This document shows, piece after piece, positions 55,252 through 64,000 of a DNA stretch of 64,000 nt. The notes beneath the pieces were generated by a model. That model did not search any database. It was not told where the DNA came from and saw only the letters and a list, made by a program, of their open reading frames with translations. A program made the position numbers and the translations under genes. Source of the DNA: Polyangiaceae bacterium (lineage in GTDB: Bacteria > Myxococcota_A > Polyangia > Polyangiales > Polyangiaceae); contig JAQSWN010000001.1 in the NCBI GenBank assembly GCA_029266615.1, positions 1-64,000 of the forward strand. The letters run 5' to 3'. Numbering within the stretch: position 1 is the stretch's first letter; the number at the start of each line of letters is the position of its first letter.

Positions 55252-56556
55252 TCAGTTCGAGGCGGCCGGCCTCTGGTAGACGCGCACCCAATCCACCGCG
55301 AGCGATTGCGGGAACGCGCTGTCGTCGATGCCGTACCGGCCCGCCCATTGCCCGCCAATGGCGAGGTTGAGCAGGACGTGAGCTGGGCCCGCGACGTCTC
55401 CGTCCTTGTAAACCCAGCGGAAGCTCCGAGTGTAAATCTTCAACCCATCCACGAACACGCTGAGCTCGCTCGGCGTCCACTCGGCGCCGATGGTGTGAAA
55501 CCCTTCGTTGAAGTTGAAGGGGGCTCGGTAGTTTTGGATGCTGCGCTTGAACTTCGGGTGCTCGTAAAAGAATCGCGTCTCGTTCTGAGGGTCCTTCGTG
55601 GCCGCGCTGTGAATCTCGTGAATCCGGTCGTCCTTGCCGTTGTTCACGAACTCGAAGATGTCGATTTCCGGCGGGTGACTCAGCTTGCCGGACTCCGAGA
55701 CGTCCGAGTTCAACCAAAATGCCGGCCATACCCCGAGCCCGCCCGGCATTTTCACCCGCGCCTCCAAAAAGCCATAACGGAGCGTGAAGTCCGAGCGAAT
55801 CATACCGGACTCGTAGTTGACGCCAGAAGGCCGGCTCAGCTTGTTACGCTTGGCGGTAAGGTACAGCACGCCCCCTGCAACTTTGTGATTGTCGTTGTCG
55901 GCGTAGCGTTGGTTCTCGTCGTTCAGCCGGTCCAAAGTCTCGGACGAATAAATGTAGCGAGTGAACCATTTCGACCGGTCCAGCGTGGTTCCCGAGAACT
56001 CGTCGTTGAAGACCAGCGCGTAGCCAGCCGGCACGTAGGAGCCTGCCCACGAGGTGACCGGCTCCGTCCGCGGTAAAGGAGCGCGTTCTTGCAGTGAAGC
56101 TTGACCGAGCGACACGAGGCCTCCCTTCGCTTCTACTCGCACCTCCGCTCGTTCCGTGAAGGCGGGGGCGGTGAGGTCTACCGTGTAGGGCTTTTCCTGC
56201 TCGCCGCTCACGGGAACGCGGTAGGTGCGAAAGGACTCGTTCCTCTTCGGCTCTCGAAAGACGACCGCCACTGTCGCCGGGGCCTTGGTGGCGGCGGTGA
56301 AACGCAGCCGATAAGCGCGGCCCGCCCGGAGCTTGCCCGGCTCGATCGGAAAGGAAACGACGCCCTCGCGCGGGCGCGCGTCGCCTCGAAGGTCCGACGG
56401 TGCGAGCTCGCTCGCGTCGACGGGATGACTGGGAATTGGCGCGAGCGGAATCGCCCCTTTCACCGCTTCCAAGCGAGGCTCGGGGGGCGGCGGCTTCACG
56501 ATCTGACATGCGCACAGCGCGAGCAGCGAGGTGACCACAGACCGCGCGAGCATCAT
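55252..56556 (-). CDS. Glycoside hydrolase family 16 lipoprotein
   Basis: LLALCACQ lipobox; YALVFNDEFSGTTLDRSKW; GGLGVWPAFWLNSD; PPEIDIFEFVNNG catalytic motif; HTIGAEWTPSELSVFVDG. Confidence 0.93.
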   Translation of the reverse strand: MMLARSVVTSLLALCACQIVKPPPPEPRLEAVKGAIPLAPIPSHPVDASELAPSDLRGDARPREGVVSFPIEPGKLRAGRAYRLRFTAATKAPATVAVVFREPKRNESFRTYRVPVSGEQEKPYTVDLTAPAFTERAEVRVEAKGGLVSLGQASLQERAPLPRTEPVTSWAGSYVPAGYALVFNDEFSGTTLDRSKWFTRYIYSSETLDRLNDENQRYADNDNHKVAGGVLYLTAKRNKLSRPSGVNYESGMIRSDFTLRYGFLEARVKMPGGLGVWPAFWLNSDVSESGKLSHPPEIDIFEFVNNGKDDRIHEIHSAATKDPQNETRFFYEHPKFKRSIQNYRAPFNFNEGFHTIGAEWTPSELSVFVDGLKIYTRSFRWVYKDGDVAGPAHVLLNLAIGGQWAGRYGIDDSAFPQSLAVDWVRVYQRPAASN

Positions 56557-58040
56557 GGCGCTCCGGCGAGCCCTGGTTGGGGCGCGGGGCGCTTGCTTCG
56601 TCCGAGCGCGGTCTGTGCGAACCCGAGCAGGCTCTTCATCAGCTCGCGATCCAGTACGAATGTCACGCCCAGGAACGCGACCGCGCCTAGCGGCACCAAG
56701 AGCGCGAGCCGCAGCACGGCGGACGTGCTCCCCGGCAAGAGGTAGCGACCGAGCAGCACTGCCGCGACCATAATCAGCGAGGCGGCGAGCGGCACCCACG
56801 CGCCGCGCACCTGCTCCAGCGCCCCAAGCCCGGTTGCGCGCTTCAGCAGCATGAGCGTGATGGGCAGCGCCAGCAGCTCCCGGACGACCCAAATGCCCAC
56901 CGCCCAGCTCAGCGTCGGCACGCGCGTGATCCCGAGCGCCAGCACCACGAACCCGAGCTCCGCGGCCTTGCTGAACAGCAGGTCCCGCGGACGACCCAGC
57001 GCGGTGAGCAGCGGCGCGACGAGCACGCGCGGCCCCTGCACGAGCACGAGCAGCGCGAGCGCCGTGATGTAGGGCGCCGCCGGCAGCCACTTTTCCCCGA
57101 ACATCAAGCGAACGATCTCGGGGGAGAGCACGCCGATTCCGATGAAGCAGGCGTACAGCACGACGCACACGAAGCTCGTCGCGAACTGGAAGGCGCGACG
57201 CAACCGAGGCATGTCGTGCTGCAGGCTCGCCAGAGTGGGCAGCGCGACCTGCGTCGCCGCCGTCGCAGCGATAGACCAAAACACGTCGATGGCACGGAAG
57301 CTGAGGTTCAAATACCCGGCGATTTCCACCCCCAGAAAGATACCGGTGACGACCGCGAAGATGCGCTTCACCCCGAAGACCAGGAACAGAGAGCCCATCG
57401 AATAGAGGCCGAAAGCGCCGAGCTCTTTGAACTCCCGCTTGCCGAAGCGCAGGCGGGGGCGATTTTCGCTCGTCTGCCAGAGAATGGCCGACCCCACGGC
57501 GACAATCAGCACCTGTTGAGCGATGAGCCCCCAAACGCCAGCCCCCGCGACTATGAGCCCGACGCCGATCCCCGCGCCTGCGAAGCGGCCGACGAGGGAG
57601 CGCAGCGCGAGGGGGCGAAACGAAAGCTCTCGCCGCTGCCGAGCAACGATAGTGGCGCTGACTGCGGCCGCGGGGAAGCACAGCGACATGGCGCGCAGCA
57701 CGTCCGCCGCACGCGGCTCGGAGACGGCCGCGGCGAACGCGGGCGCGAGCAGCAAGCACAGCGCGACCAACACCAAGCTCAGCACGACCCCGAACGTGAA
57801 GGCAGTGTCGAAATGCAGGTCCTTCGCGTCCTCGCGCTGCACGAGCGCGTCGTGGAAGAACATGGTCACGAAGATTTGCAGGAGCTCCACCAGCGCCAAG
57901 ACCACGGCGAAAAGCCCAAACTCCGCCGTGGACAGCAGGTGCGTGTAGATCACCAACGTGCCCATGGAGATGAGGGCCAGCCCCGCGTTCTCGATGAGGC
58001 TCCACAGAGCCGATTTGGCGGTGCGCTCCTGCACGCTCAT
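56553..58040 (-). CDS. Polysaccharide flippase (Wzx-like, MATE/oligosaccharidyl-lipid type)
   Basis: Multiple TM segments; SALWSLIENAGLALISMGTLVIYTHLLSTAEFGLFAVVLALVELLQIFVTMFFHDALVQRE. Confidence 0.9.
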   Translation of the reverse strand: MSVQERTAKSALWSLIENAGLALISMGTLVIYTHLLSTAEFGLFAVVLALVELLQIFVTMFFHDALVQREDAKDLHFDTAFTFGVVLSLVLVALCLLLAPAFAAAVSEPRAADVLRAMSLCFPAAAVSATIVARQRRELSFRPLALRSLVGRFAGAGIGVGLIVAGAGVWGLIAQQVLIVAVGSAILWQTSENRPRLRFGKREFKELGAFGLYSMGSLFLVFGVKRIFAVVTGIFLGVEIAGYLNLSFRAIDVFWSIAATAATQVALPTLASLQHDMPRLRRAFQFATSFVCVVLYACFIGIGVLSPEIVRLMFGEKWLPAAPYITALALLVLVQGPRVLVAPLLTALGRPRDLLFSKAAELGFVVLALGITRVPTLSWAVGIWVVRELLALPITLMLLKRATGLGALEQVRGAWVPLAASLIMVAAVLLGRYLLPGSTSAVLRLALLVPLGAVAFLGVTFVLDRELMKSLLGFAQTALGRSKRPAPQPGLAGAP

Positions 58041-59083
58041 GCAAAGCTCCGCCGCAGGCGCGCCCGTGCGTCTACGAGGGCGCCCTGGACGGCGCCGCGG
58101 CCGAAGCGCAGTCGCATGAGCCCCCGCGTCGCCGCGGGAGGCGTCGCGGCGAGGGTCGAGAACCAGAGCGCGTGCTGGGTGAGCTTCGCCGGCGAGTGTC
58201 GTTCGGTTCGTAGCAAGCGCCACGCCTTCGCCAGCAGCCCCGAGATCGACTCCACGTCGCTACCCGGGTAGGTAAGCCCGAGCTTCTTCGCCATGAGGCG
58301 ATAATTGACGAACGCTAGCTCGTGGTCGAGCACGTCTTCGCTCGAGACGACGACGCCTCGCTCCGCAGCGTGCCGACGCATGAGCGCGATTTCGAGCCGG
58401 CGCTGGTGGATACGGGCCGGCAAGCGCGCCGCGTCCGAGCCGGTATTGGACCACAAGTTTTGGCCGTGCACTCGATAGGAGGCGAGCACTTCCGGCAAAG
58501 TGATGACGTCCCCGTACAGAGGCGCAACGGTGTTGAGGGCGCCGTCCGGACCAACGTCGGGGGTGAGCGGGAACATTCGCTCCGCGAGCCTTCGCGCGTA
58601 GGCGTTGCCGACCGAGACCGGCCAACGGTACGTGCCGGTAGCCTCGAACGAGCGGCGGACCTCGGCCGCGTCGTAGCGCGCGTCGAAGTGGCAGAACTTT
58701 CGGCCCAAGTCCCGCCCTTCCGCGTCGATGATGCGTAGGTCCCACTGCACCTTCGCGACCTGGGGTCCCCACACGGAGGCGACGCGCGAAAGGACGTCCG
58801 GCTCCAGCACGTCGTCGGCGTCGAGCAGCACGATGATGTCGCCACGACAAGCCGCGAAACCGGCGTTGTAGGCGGGGATGGAGCCGCGGTTCGGCTGCTC
58901 GATGACGCGAACGCGGTCCGCATAGCGAGCCAGCACTTCCCGCGAGTCGTCCGTCGAGCCGTCATTGACGACGATTATCTCGACGTGGGGGTAGCGCTGG
59001 GCGAGCGCCGAGTCGAGCGCCTGCGCGACGTAGCGGCCGTAGTTGTAGCAAGTGACGATGACGCTGAAGAGAGGTGCTTCCAT
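58037..59083 (-). CDS. Glycosyltransferase family 2
   Basis: FSVIVTCYNYGRYVAQALDSALAQRYPHVEIIVVNDGSTDDS...IVLLDADDVLEPD. Confidence 0.93.
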   Translation of the reverse strand: MEAPLFSVIVTCYNYGRYVAQALDSALAQRYPHVEIIVVNDGSTDDSREVLARYADRVRVIEQPNRGSIPAYNAGFAACRGDIIVLLDADDVLEPDVLSRVASVWGPQVAKVQWDLRIIDAEGRDLGRKFCHFDARYDAAEVRRSFEATGTYRWPVSVGNAYARRLAERMFPLTPDVGPDGALNTVAPLYGDVITLPEVLASYRVHGQNLWSNTGSDAARLPARIHQRRLEIALMRRHAAERGVVVSSEDVLDHELAFVNYRLMAKKLGLTYPGSDVESISGLLAKAWRLLRTERHSPAKLTQHALWFSTLAATPPAATRGLMRLRFGRGAVQGALVDARARLRRSFA

Positions 59084-59084
59084 G

Positions 59085-60356
59085 TTAAGCCCAAGCCGCC
59101 CGTGACAGGGGCGCCACTCGCGCGGAGTCCGTTCGCGCAGGGGCCGAAGCCAGCGCGCTCCCGAACGGCGTGAGCCCGACCAGCACGAGCGTGAGAAAGT
59201 TTTGTTCCGGAGACAGCAAGTGGCCACCCATGACGAACCAGCCCCAAAACAGGGCCGCCCGCAACTGAACGGGCAAGGAACGCCGCCGTAGGGTGAGAAG
59301 AAAAAGACTCAAAAAGCCGAGAAATCCCAGGCCGCCGTACTCGAAGAGCAGCTTCGCCCAGGTGGGGTCGTGAAACTCGAAGGAGCGCAGGGTGCGGAAG
59401 ATGGTGCCCGGCCCGTGGCCGATGAAGGCGCTGAACGGCGTGTCCACGAAAGTCTCTACGACGAGACGACCAGGCGCGATGTAACGAATGTACCCGCTGC
59501 TCTGGGTGCTGTCCGAGCTGAACTCGTTGACGCGACCGAGCGTGAAGGACAAGTTGAGAGCGTCGCCGAGCAACCAGAACACGAGCGCGCCGGCGAGCGC
59601 GATGCCCGAGACCCGCAGCACCGTCTTCACGCCGAAAGGGTAGAGAGACGCCAGCAGCAACGCGAGAATTCCGGTGCCCGAATAAGTGAGCAGGAGCGCC
59701 GCTCCCATGACGGCCACGCGCCACGGCCGTCTGGTGGTCACCGTCTCCACGATCAGCCCGAGCGCCATCAAGTAGGAGAACCCGGACGGCTCGCGAAAGA
59801 AGAAGCCGTTGGACTTGTTGAAGGAGCCCACGGGAATGACGGTATTGAAGATACCGTTCATGCGCAACGGCGCGGGGATGTAGCTCGAGTAGTCGAACAG
59901 CCAGTGGGCGTGAATCACGAATTGAAGCGCGAACTGGGCGACGCCCGCCGCGGCGCAGAGCAGACAAACGTCCAAAAAGCGCGCGTAAATCCAGCTAGCG
60001 TCGTCGTCCGCCAAAGCCCCTTGGCGCAGTACGAAGACGAACGGCAGGTACATCGCGCCGAGCAGCGCGAAAGAGCTGAAGGACGAGCTCTGTTCGTTCG
60101 CCAGCAAGCTGCCGAGCGCGACCGCCATGCATACCCCGTAAAGCAGCGTGCGCTCGAGGGAGAGCACGAGCTGCCCGGCCAAGCCGGCGATCCCCAGGAA
60201 AGGATAGATGGCGAGCATGGCCGCGCTGACCGACACCGCGCCGGAGGTCAGACCGAAGCGCTCGAGCACCGTCACGGAGAGCAACAGCAAGATCAGCGCG
60301 ACCCGTAGAACGCGGCGCTGAGTATGGTTGCGCGGAGCCGTGACGGCGTCGCTCAA
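59085..60356 (-). CDS. O-antigen ligase/polymerase-like membrane protein (Wzy-like)
   Basis: TTG start overlapping upstream stop; about 10 hydrophobic segments; periplasmic-loop pattern FREPSGFSYLMALGL...GHGPGTIFRTL. Confidence 0.8.
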   Translation of the reverse strand: MSDAVTAPRNHTQRRVLRVALILLLLSVTVLERFGLTSGAVSVSAAMLAIYPFLGIAGLAGQLVLSLERTLLYGVCMAVALGSLLANEQSSSFSSFALLGAMYLPFVFVLRQGALADDDASWIYARFLDVCLLCAAAGVAQFALQFVIHAHWLFDYSSYIPAPLRMNGIFNTVIPVGSFNKSNGFFFREPSGFSYLMALGLIVETVTTRRPWRVAVMGAALLLTYSGTGILALLLASLYPFGVKTVLRVSGIALAGALVFWLLGDALNLSFTLGRVNEFSSDSTQSSGYIRYIAPGRLVVETFVDTPFSAFIGHGPGTIFRTLRSFEFHDPTWAKLLFEYGGLGFLGFLSLFLLTLRRRSLPVQLRAALFWGWFVMGGHLLSPEQNFLTLVLVGLTPFGSALASAPARTDSARVAPLSRAAWA

Positions 60357-61543
60357 CTCGCCTCCTCCCCGCGGAGCACCTCGGCCGTGACCGGAGCCGG
60401 ATTCAGTAGCTCGCGGTAGAGTTGGGACGTCGTCTGTCCGATCGCGGTCCAGGCGGCTCCCGCTTCGACCTTCTCCGGGCGAGGGCGTTCCACGACCGCG
60501 CGCGCCATGCACACGGCCAGCTGCTCCGGGCTACCCGGCGGCACGAGGAACCCCTGCGTGCCCTCCTGGAGGTCCTCGGCGAAGATGCCGACCCGGCTCG
60601 CGATCAGCCATTTACCCAGTGATTTCACGAGGAAGTACACGCCGCTCGCGTCGATTTGCCGATACGGCATGAGGAAGCAGTCGGCTTCCGCGAACAAGTC
60701 CACCATCTCCTCTTCGGAGAGACGAGCGGCTCGGATTTGCACCTCCGACCCCACGCCGAGCGCCTTGATTCGCTCGCGGAGCGGCGTGAGGTCCATGCGC
60801 GGCCTCCCGGCGATGACCACCCGCGCTTGCTTGCGGATGAGCGAGGGCAGCAGGCCGAGCGCTTCGACGATGAGGTCGCAGCCCTTGTAAGGCTTGATTT
60901 CACCGAAAACGACGAACGTGTAGCGGTCGTCCTGGCCCCCGCGCGTGATGCGCGGCCGAGATGGCGGCATCGGCAAAGAGAGCGGGCCGTGCGGCACGAT
61001 CGCGATCTTTTCGTCCGGTATGTTGCGCGCCAAGAGCGCCTCGCGGCCGGCGCGAGTGTGAACGATGACTCTGTCGCTCAAGCGTATCGGCAGCTCGAAG
61101 CCCCAGGTTTGGAGCCGTGACATGCGCTGACCGTTGTAGGGCACGCTATCGTGTACGGTGAGCACGACCGGCGCGAAGAAGCGAATCACCCAGATGGCCA
61201 GCGTGTCCAACGGCGGCACGACGACCCACTGGAAGTGCACGATGTCTGGACGACGCCGCGCGACGCGCCACACGAGCCCGGCCAGACCGAAGGCGTGAGC
61301 GAGGCCCTTGAAGGCGCTACGGAGCCTGTTCGGTAAAAACGTGGCGCGCTCGATGAACCTGTAAAAGAACGGGTCGATCCGCTCCGGAGGAAGCTCTTGC
61401 CGGTCGCCGGCGCGGATGGGGCGCACCGCCCAGCTCGGCTCGACGCCGGCGTCCAGTAAGCCCTGCGTCAATGCGGCGTCGTAAGGCGCCGTGAACAAGG
61501 ATGGATCCACGAGCAGCACGCGCAGCGCCGTGCTCTCGCTCAT
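60353..61543 (-). CDS. Glycosyltransferase family 4 (group 1)
   Basis: RRPDIVHFQW; IAIVPHGPL; FVVFGEIKPYKGCDLIVEAL; DCFLMPYRQIDASGVYFLVKSLGKWLIAS. Confidence 0.92.
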   Translation of the reverse strand: MSESTALRVLLVDPSLFTAPYDAALTQGLLDAGVEPSWAVRPIRAGDRQELPPERIDPFFYRFIERATFLPNRLRSAFKGLAHAFGLAGLVWRVARRRPDIVHFQWVVVPPLDTLAIWVIRFFAPVVLTVHDSVPYNGQRMSRLQTWGFELPIRLSDRVIVHTRAGREALLARNIPDEKIAIVPHGPLSLPMPPSRPRITRGGQDDRYTFVVFGEIKPYKGCDLIVEALGLLPSLIRKQARVVIAGRPRMDLTPLRERIKALGVGSEVQIRAARLSEEEMVDLFAEADCFLMPYRQIDASGVYFLVKSLGKWLIASRVGIFAEDLQEGTQGFLVPPGSPEQLAVCMARAVVERPRPEKVEAGAAWTAIGQTTSQLYRELLNPAPVTAEVLRGEEAS

Positions 61544-62577
61544 GTTCCGTCTCCGGTCGCGGCTCGGAGCCGCAGCGGCACCGCCATCTCGCGAAGCCAC
61601 ACCCGTTCCCGGTGTTGCCAGAAGCCGAGAAAGAAGCCGAGGGCCCAAGCCGTGTGCATCACGAGCGCGGCCACGCCGCCCAAGAGCGCGTAGCCCTGGC
61701 GGTGCCGAACGACAAGCAGGATCGAAAAGGCCAGGAGCGCGGAGAAGTAGGCGGCTGGCCAGAGCATCAGCAGCGCCGTCCACGGCAGCAGCAGCGGGGC
61801 GAGCAGGGACAGCGCGAGGTGGCCCGGCACCGCGAGTTGCCGCACCCGTAGCGAATGCGGGTGCCGACGCACGGTCCGCGACCGCCCCGCCCCGTACTTG
61901 AAGTACTGCCAAAACAGCGAGCGGGCGTCCTTGCGGGGGTGATAGCCGAGCCGCACCTCGCTATCCAGATAGATACGGGCGCCCAGCGCGCGCTGCCGGC
62001 AGTCCAGCTCCGCGTCCTCGTTGTGAGTGAAGCTGTCGTCGTAGCCGCCCGCGGCGCGGAACATGCTCATTCGAAACGCGGCGTGGTGCCCGTGATCGAC
62101 GAATCCGCTTTGCTTGCCGGCTCGGTGCGCGGAGCCCCCGGTGCCGATCGGCGAGTTGGAGACCCAGGCAACGGCGCGCTGAAATGGCGTTTCACCGAGC
62201 GAGTCCATCGGCACGACGACCGCGTCCGCCCCGGTACGCTCCATCGTTTCTACCAGCTTGCGGCAGTAGCCGACCGGGTAGATAGCGTGCGCGTCGCAAC
62301 GGATGAGGATGTCGGCGTCGCGACCGTAGCGCCGCACGGCCGCGTTGACGGCGCTGCTCTGGATACGCGCGGGGTTGTTGATGAGCAGAACGTTGGGGTG
62401 ACTCTGCGCAAAGTCTCGGACTATCTCGCGTGTGCGATCCGTGCTGCCGCCGTCGGCGACGACGACTCGCAGCGCGAGAGGCCCCTTGTCTTGCAGCAGC
62501 CGCTCGAGCACACCTTCGATGTGCGCGGCCTCGTTCAGCGTCGGAATGACGCACAGAACCCGATAAGGCTTATCCAT
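61540..62577 (-). CDS. Glycosyltransferase family 2 (ExoA-like)
   Basis: VLCVIPTLNEAAHIEGVLERLL...VVVADGGSTDRTREIV; ILIRCDAHAIYP; HNEDAELDCRQRALG; C-terminal TM segments. Confidence 0.93.
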   Translation of the reverse strand: MDKPYRVLCVIPTLNEAAHIEGVLERLLQDKGPLALRVVVADGGSTDRTREIVRDFAQSHPNVLLINNPARIQSSAVNAAVRRYGRDADILIRCDAHAIYPVGYCRKLVETMERTGADAVVVPMDSLGETPFQRAVAWVSNSPIGTGGSAHRAGKQSGFVDHGHHAAFRMSMFRAAGGYDDSFTHNEDAELDCRQRALGARIYLDSEVRLGYHPRKDARSLFWQYFKYGAGRSRTVRRHPHSLRVRQLAVPGHLALSLLAPLLLPWTALLMLWPAAYFSALLAFSILLVVRHRQGYALLGGVAALVMHTAWALGFFLGFWQHRERVWLREMAVPLRLRAATGDGT

Positions 62578-62582
62578 GGATG

Positions 62583-64000
62583 TCAGCTCGCGTGAGGAGA
62601 GCTGGGTGCCGGAGCACCCGCGGTGCTCGGCCGCTTGCGCGACACGAGCGATACAGGCTTGGGAATGGGCTCGCTCTGGACGAGCGCGACGGAGCCGGGT
62701 CCATCGGTGCTCACGCCGACGCCGTTCAACACGACGCCGAAGCTGCGCGCCGACATCGTGAGCCCGCGCAGGTGCTCGAGGGCGGCTCTGCGCTCCGTGT
62801 TTTCCAGACGAATGACGCTTAGGACGCCGTCCACGTGCGGAGACAGCACCAGCGCGTCGGCGGCGGCGGGGAAGCTTGGCGCATCCAGCAGCACGTAGTC
62901 GCAGTGACGTTGGATCTCGCTCAGGAAATCGAGCATTCCAGGGCTAGAAAGCAGCTCCGGAGCTGCACCGTGGCCGGCCGCCACCGAGTAGAACTGCCCG
63001 AACGGCACCTTGACCGGGCGGAGCGACTCGTTCCAAGCGCGCTGTCCGAGAAGCACGTCCGCCAAGCCGGGCACCGCCGAGTCCCGTGGTCCGGGCGGAG
63101 GGGGTTGGTTCTCCGTGTGCCGCAAGTCGGCGTCCACCAGCACGACTCGTTTGCCATCCGCGGCCAACGCCGCCGCGAGCGCGAGCGCGCAGGTCGTCTT
63201 CCCGTCGCCCTCGTTGGGGGAAGTAAGGAGGAGGATGCGTCCGACGCCGGGATTGCCGGCCCGATACAGGTTCGCGCGAAGGGTTCGGAACGCTTCGGTG
63301 AAAGAGGAGCCCGTGTCGCTACCGAGCACGTCGAAGGAGCCGGCTCCTTGCACTCCGCGTCGCTCACCGCGGCGCTTGGGCCGATGCGGCACCGTCGCGA
63401 ATACGGGCAGCCCGTCCACGAACGAGCGCGCGTCGACCTCGCTCTGAAACGTGCTCGCGAGGAGGCTGCGCAAGAGCACCACCGCGATACCGAGAAGCAG
63501 CCCGAGGGGGGCGCTGGCAAGCCGCAACAAGAGCTTGGGCGAGTCCTCCCGGTAAGCGACTTGAGGCGCGTCCAAAATGCGGTTCTTGCTCAGGGTGGAC
63601 GCCTTGATGATGGCCGTCTGCTGCTGGCGCTCGAGCAGATACGAGTAGGTGCGGTTGTAAACCTCCTGCTCACGCGACAGCTGAATCAGCCTTAGCTCGG
63701 CGCCGGGCACGGACTTGAGGCGCGCCTCGAAGCCGCCAATGACGCCGTCCAGCGTGCCGAGGCTCTCCTTGGCGCGGGCGGCGCGGCTCGCGACGTAGTT
63801 ACGAATCGCCTCCAGCTGCGCTTCCACTTGCTGCCGTTGGTCGCGCAGCTCGGGGGCTCCGTCGTTGAAGCGGCTCTCGAGATCGGTGAGCTTCTGGCGC
63901 GCGGTGGTGAGCGCGGTCGCCATGTCGTCCAGCACCGTGTCCTTCGCCTCCCCCAGCATGAACGCGCCCACGGGCGGGTTCGGCTTCTTCAGAGTGCGCT
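62583..64000 (-). CDS. Wzc-like polysaccharide co-polymerase/BY-kinase-type ATPase, truncated by window edge
   Basis: Coiled-coil region; LIQLSREQEVYNRTYSYLLERQQQTAI; LLTSPNEGDGKTTCALALAAALAADGKRVVLVDADLRHTE; YVLLDAPSF; frame open to 64000 (TLKKPNPPVGAFMLG). Confidence 0.9.
   Translation of the reverse strand, partial: RTLKKPNPPVGAFMLGEAKDTVLDDMATALTTARQKLTDLESRFNDGAPELRDQRQQVEAQLEAIRNYVASRAARAKESLGTLDGVIGGFEARLKSVPGAELRLIQLSREQEVYNRTYSYLLERQQQTAIIKASTLSKNRILDAPQVAYREDSPKLLLRLASAPLGLLLGIAVVLLRSLLASTFQSEVDARSFVDGLPVFATVPHRPKRRGERRGVQGAGSFDVLGSDTGSSFTEAFRTLRANLYRAGNPGVGRILLLTSPNEGDGKTTCALALAAALAADGKRVVLVDADLRHTENQPPPPGPRDSAVPGLADVLLGQRAWNESLRPVKVPFGQFYSVAAGHGAAPELLSSPGMLDFLSEIQRHCDYVLLDAPSFPAAADALVLSPHVDGVLSVIRLENTERRAALEHLRGLTMSARSFGVVLNGVGVSTDGPGSVALVQSEPIPKPVSLVSRKRPSTAGAPAPSSPHAS

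Noticed and set aside
56557-58044. N-terminal extension of the 930-aa ORF 55252..58044
   Set aside because: Upstream part overlaps the flippase in another frame; GH16 signal peptide begins at 56556

Overview
High-GC window with the look of a myxobacterial (Polyangia-like) chromosome: Ser/Thr kinases, many lipoproteins with Gly/Ser-rich linkers, Stig1/Kelch and PA14 surface proteins. No rRNA, confident tRNA, CRISPR array or transposase was seen. Block 1 (0-25 kb) is a signalling and surface-protein island: four canonical Ser/Thr kinases, a degenerate kinase-like ORF cut by the left edge, a sigma54 activator with a partial FHA-like N-terminus, an FHA protein, an ECF sigma factor, two trypsin-family genes (one frameshifted), TPR/PEGA proteins, a VWA lipoprotein and a GH26. 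Block 2 (23-47 kb) carries an EAL protein, a 1.66-kaa PA14 lipoprotein with a CXXCH motif, SIMPL, an orphan sugar-binding protein, a GH30-like protein, an SGNH hydrolase, a DUF1592/DUF1552 pair, a CheX/CheY pair, a degenerate HD-GYP regulator and a PP2C phosphatase. Block 3 (47-64 kb) has a tight UvrA2-PolX-HAD-DUF481 operon and a translationally coupled exopolysaccharide operon (Wzc-like, GT2, GT4, Wzy-like, GT2, Wzx-like, GH16). The most notable signals are: (i) a divergent kinase/sigma54-activator locus with phased repeats and a possible -24/-12 promoter; (ii) recurring kinase + TPR/PEGA and kinase + trypsin neighbourhoods; (iii) a shared C-terminal NPF motif on two kinases; (iv) several enzymes with substituted catalytic residues (pseudokinase, pol-dead PolX with intact PHP, GH30 with NNP for NEP, HD-GYP without HD/GYP). 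All family calls are from reading motifs by eye; no database search was run.
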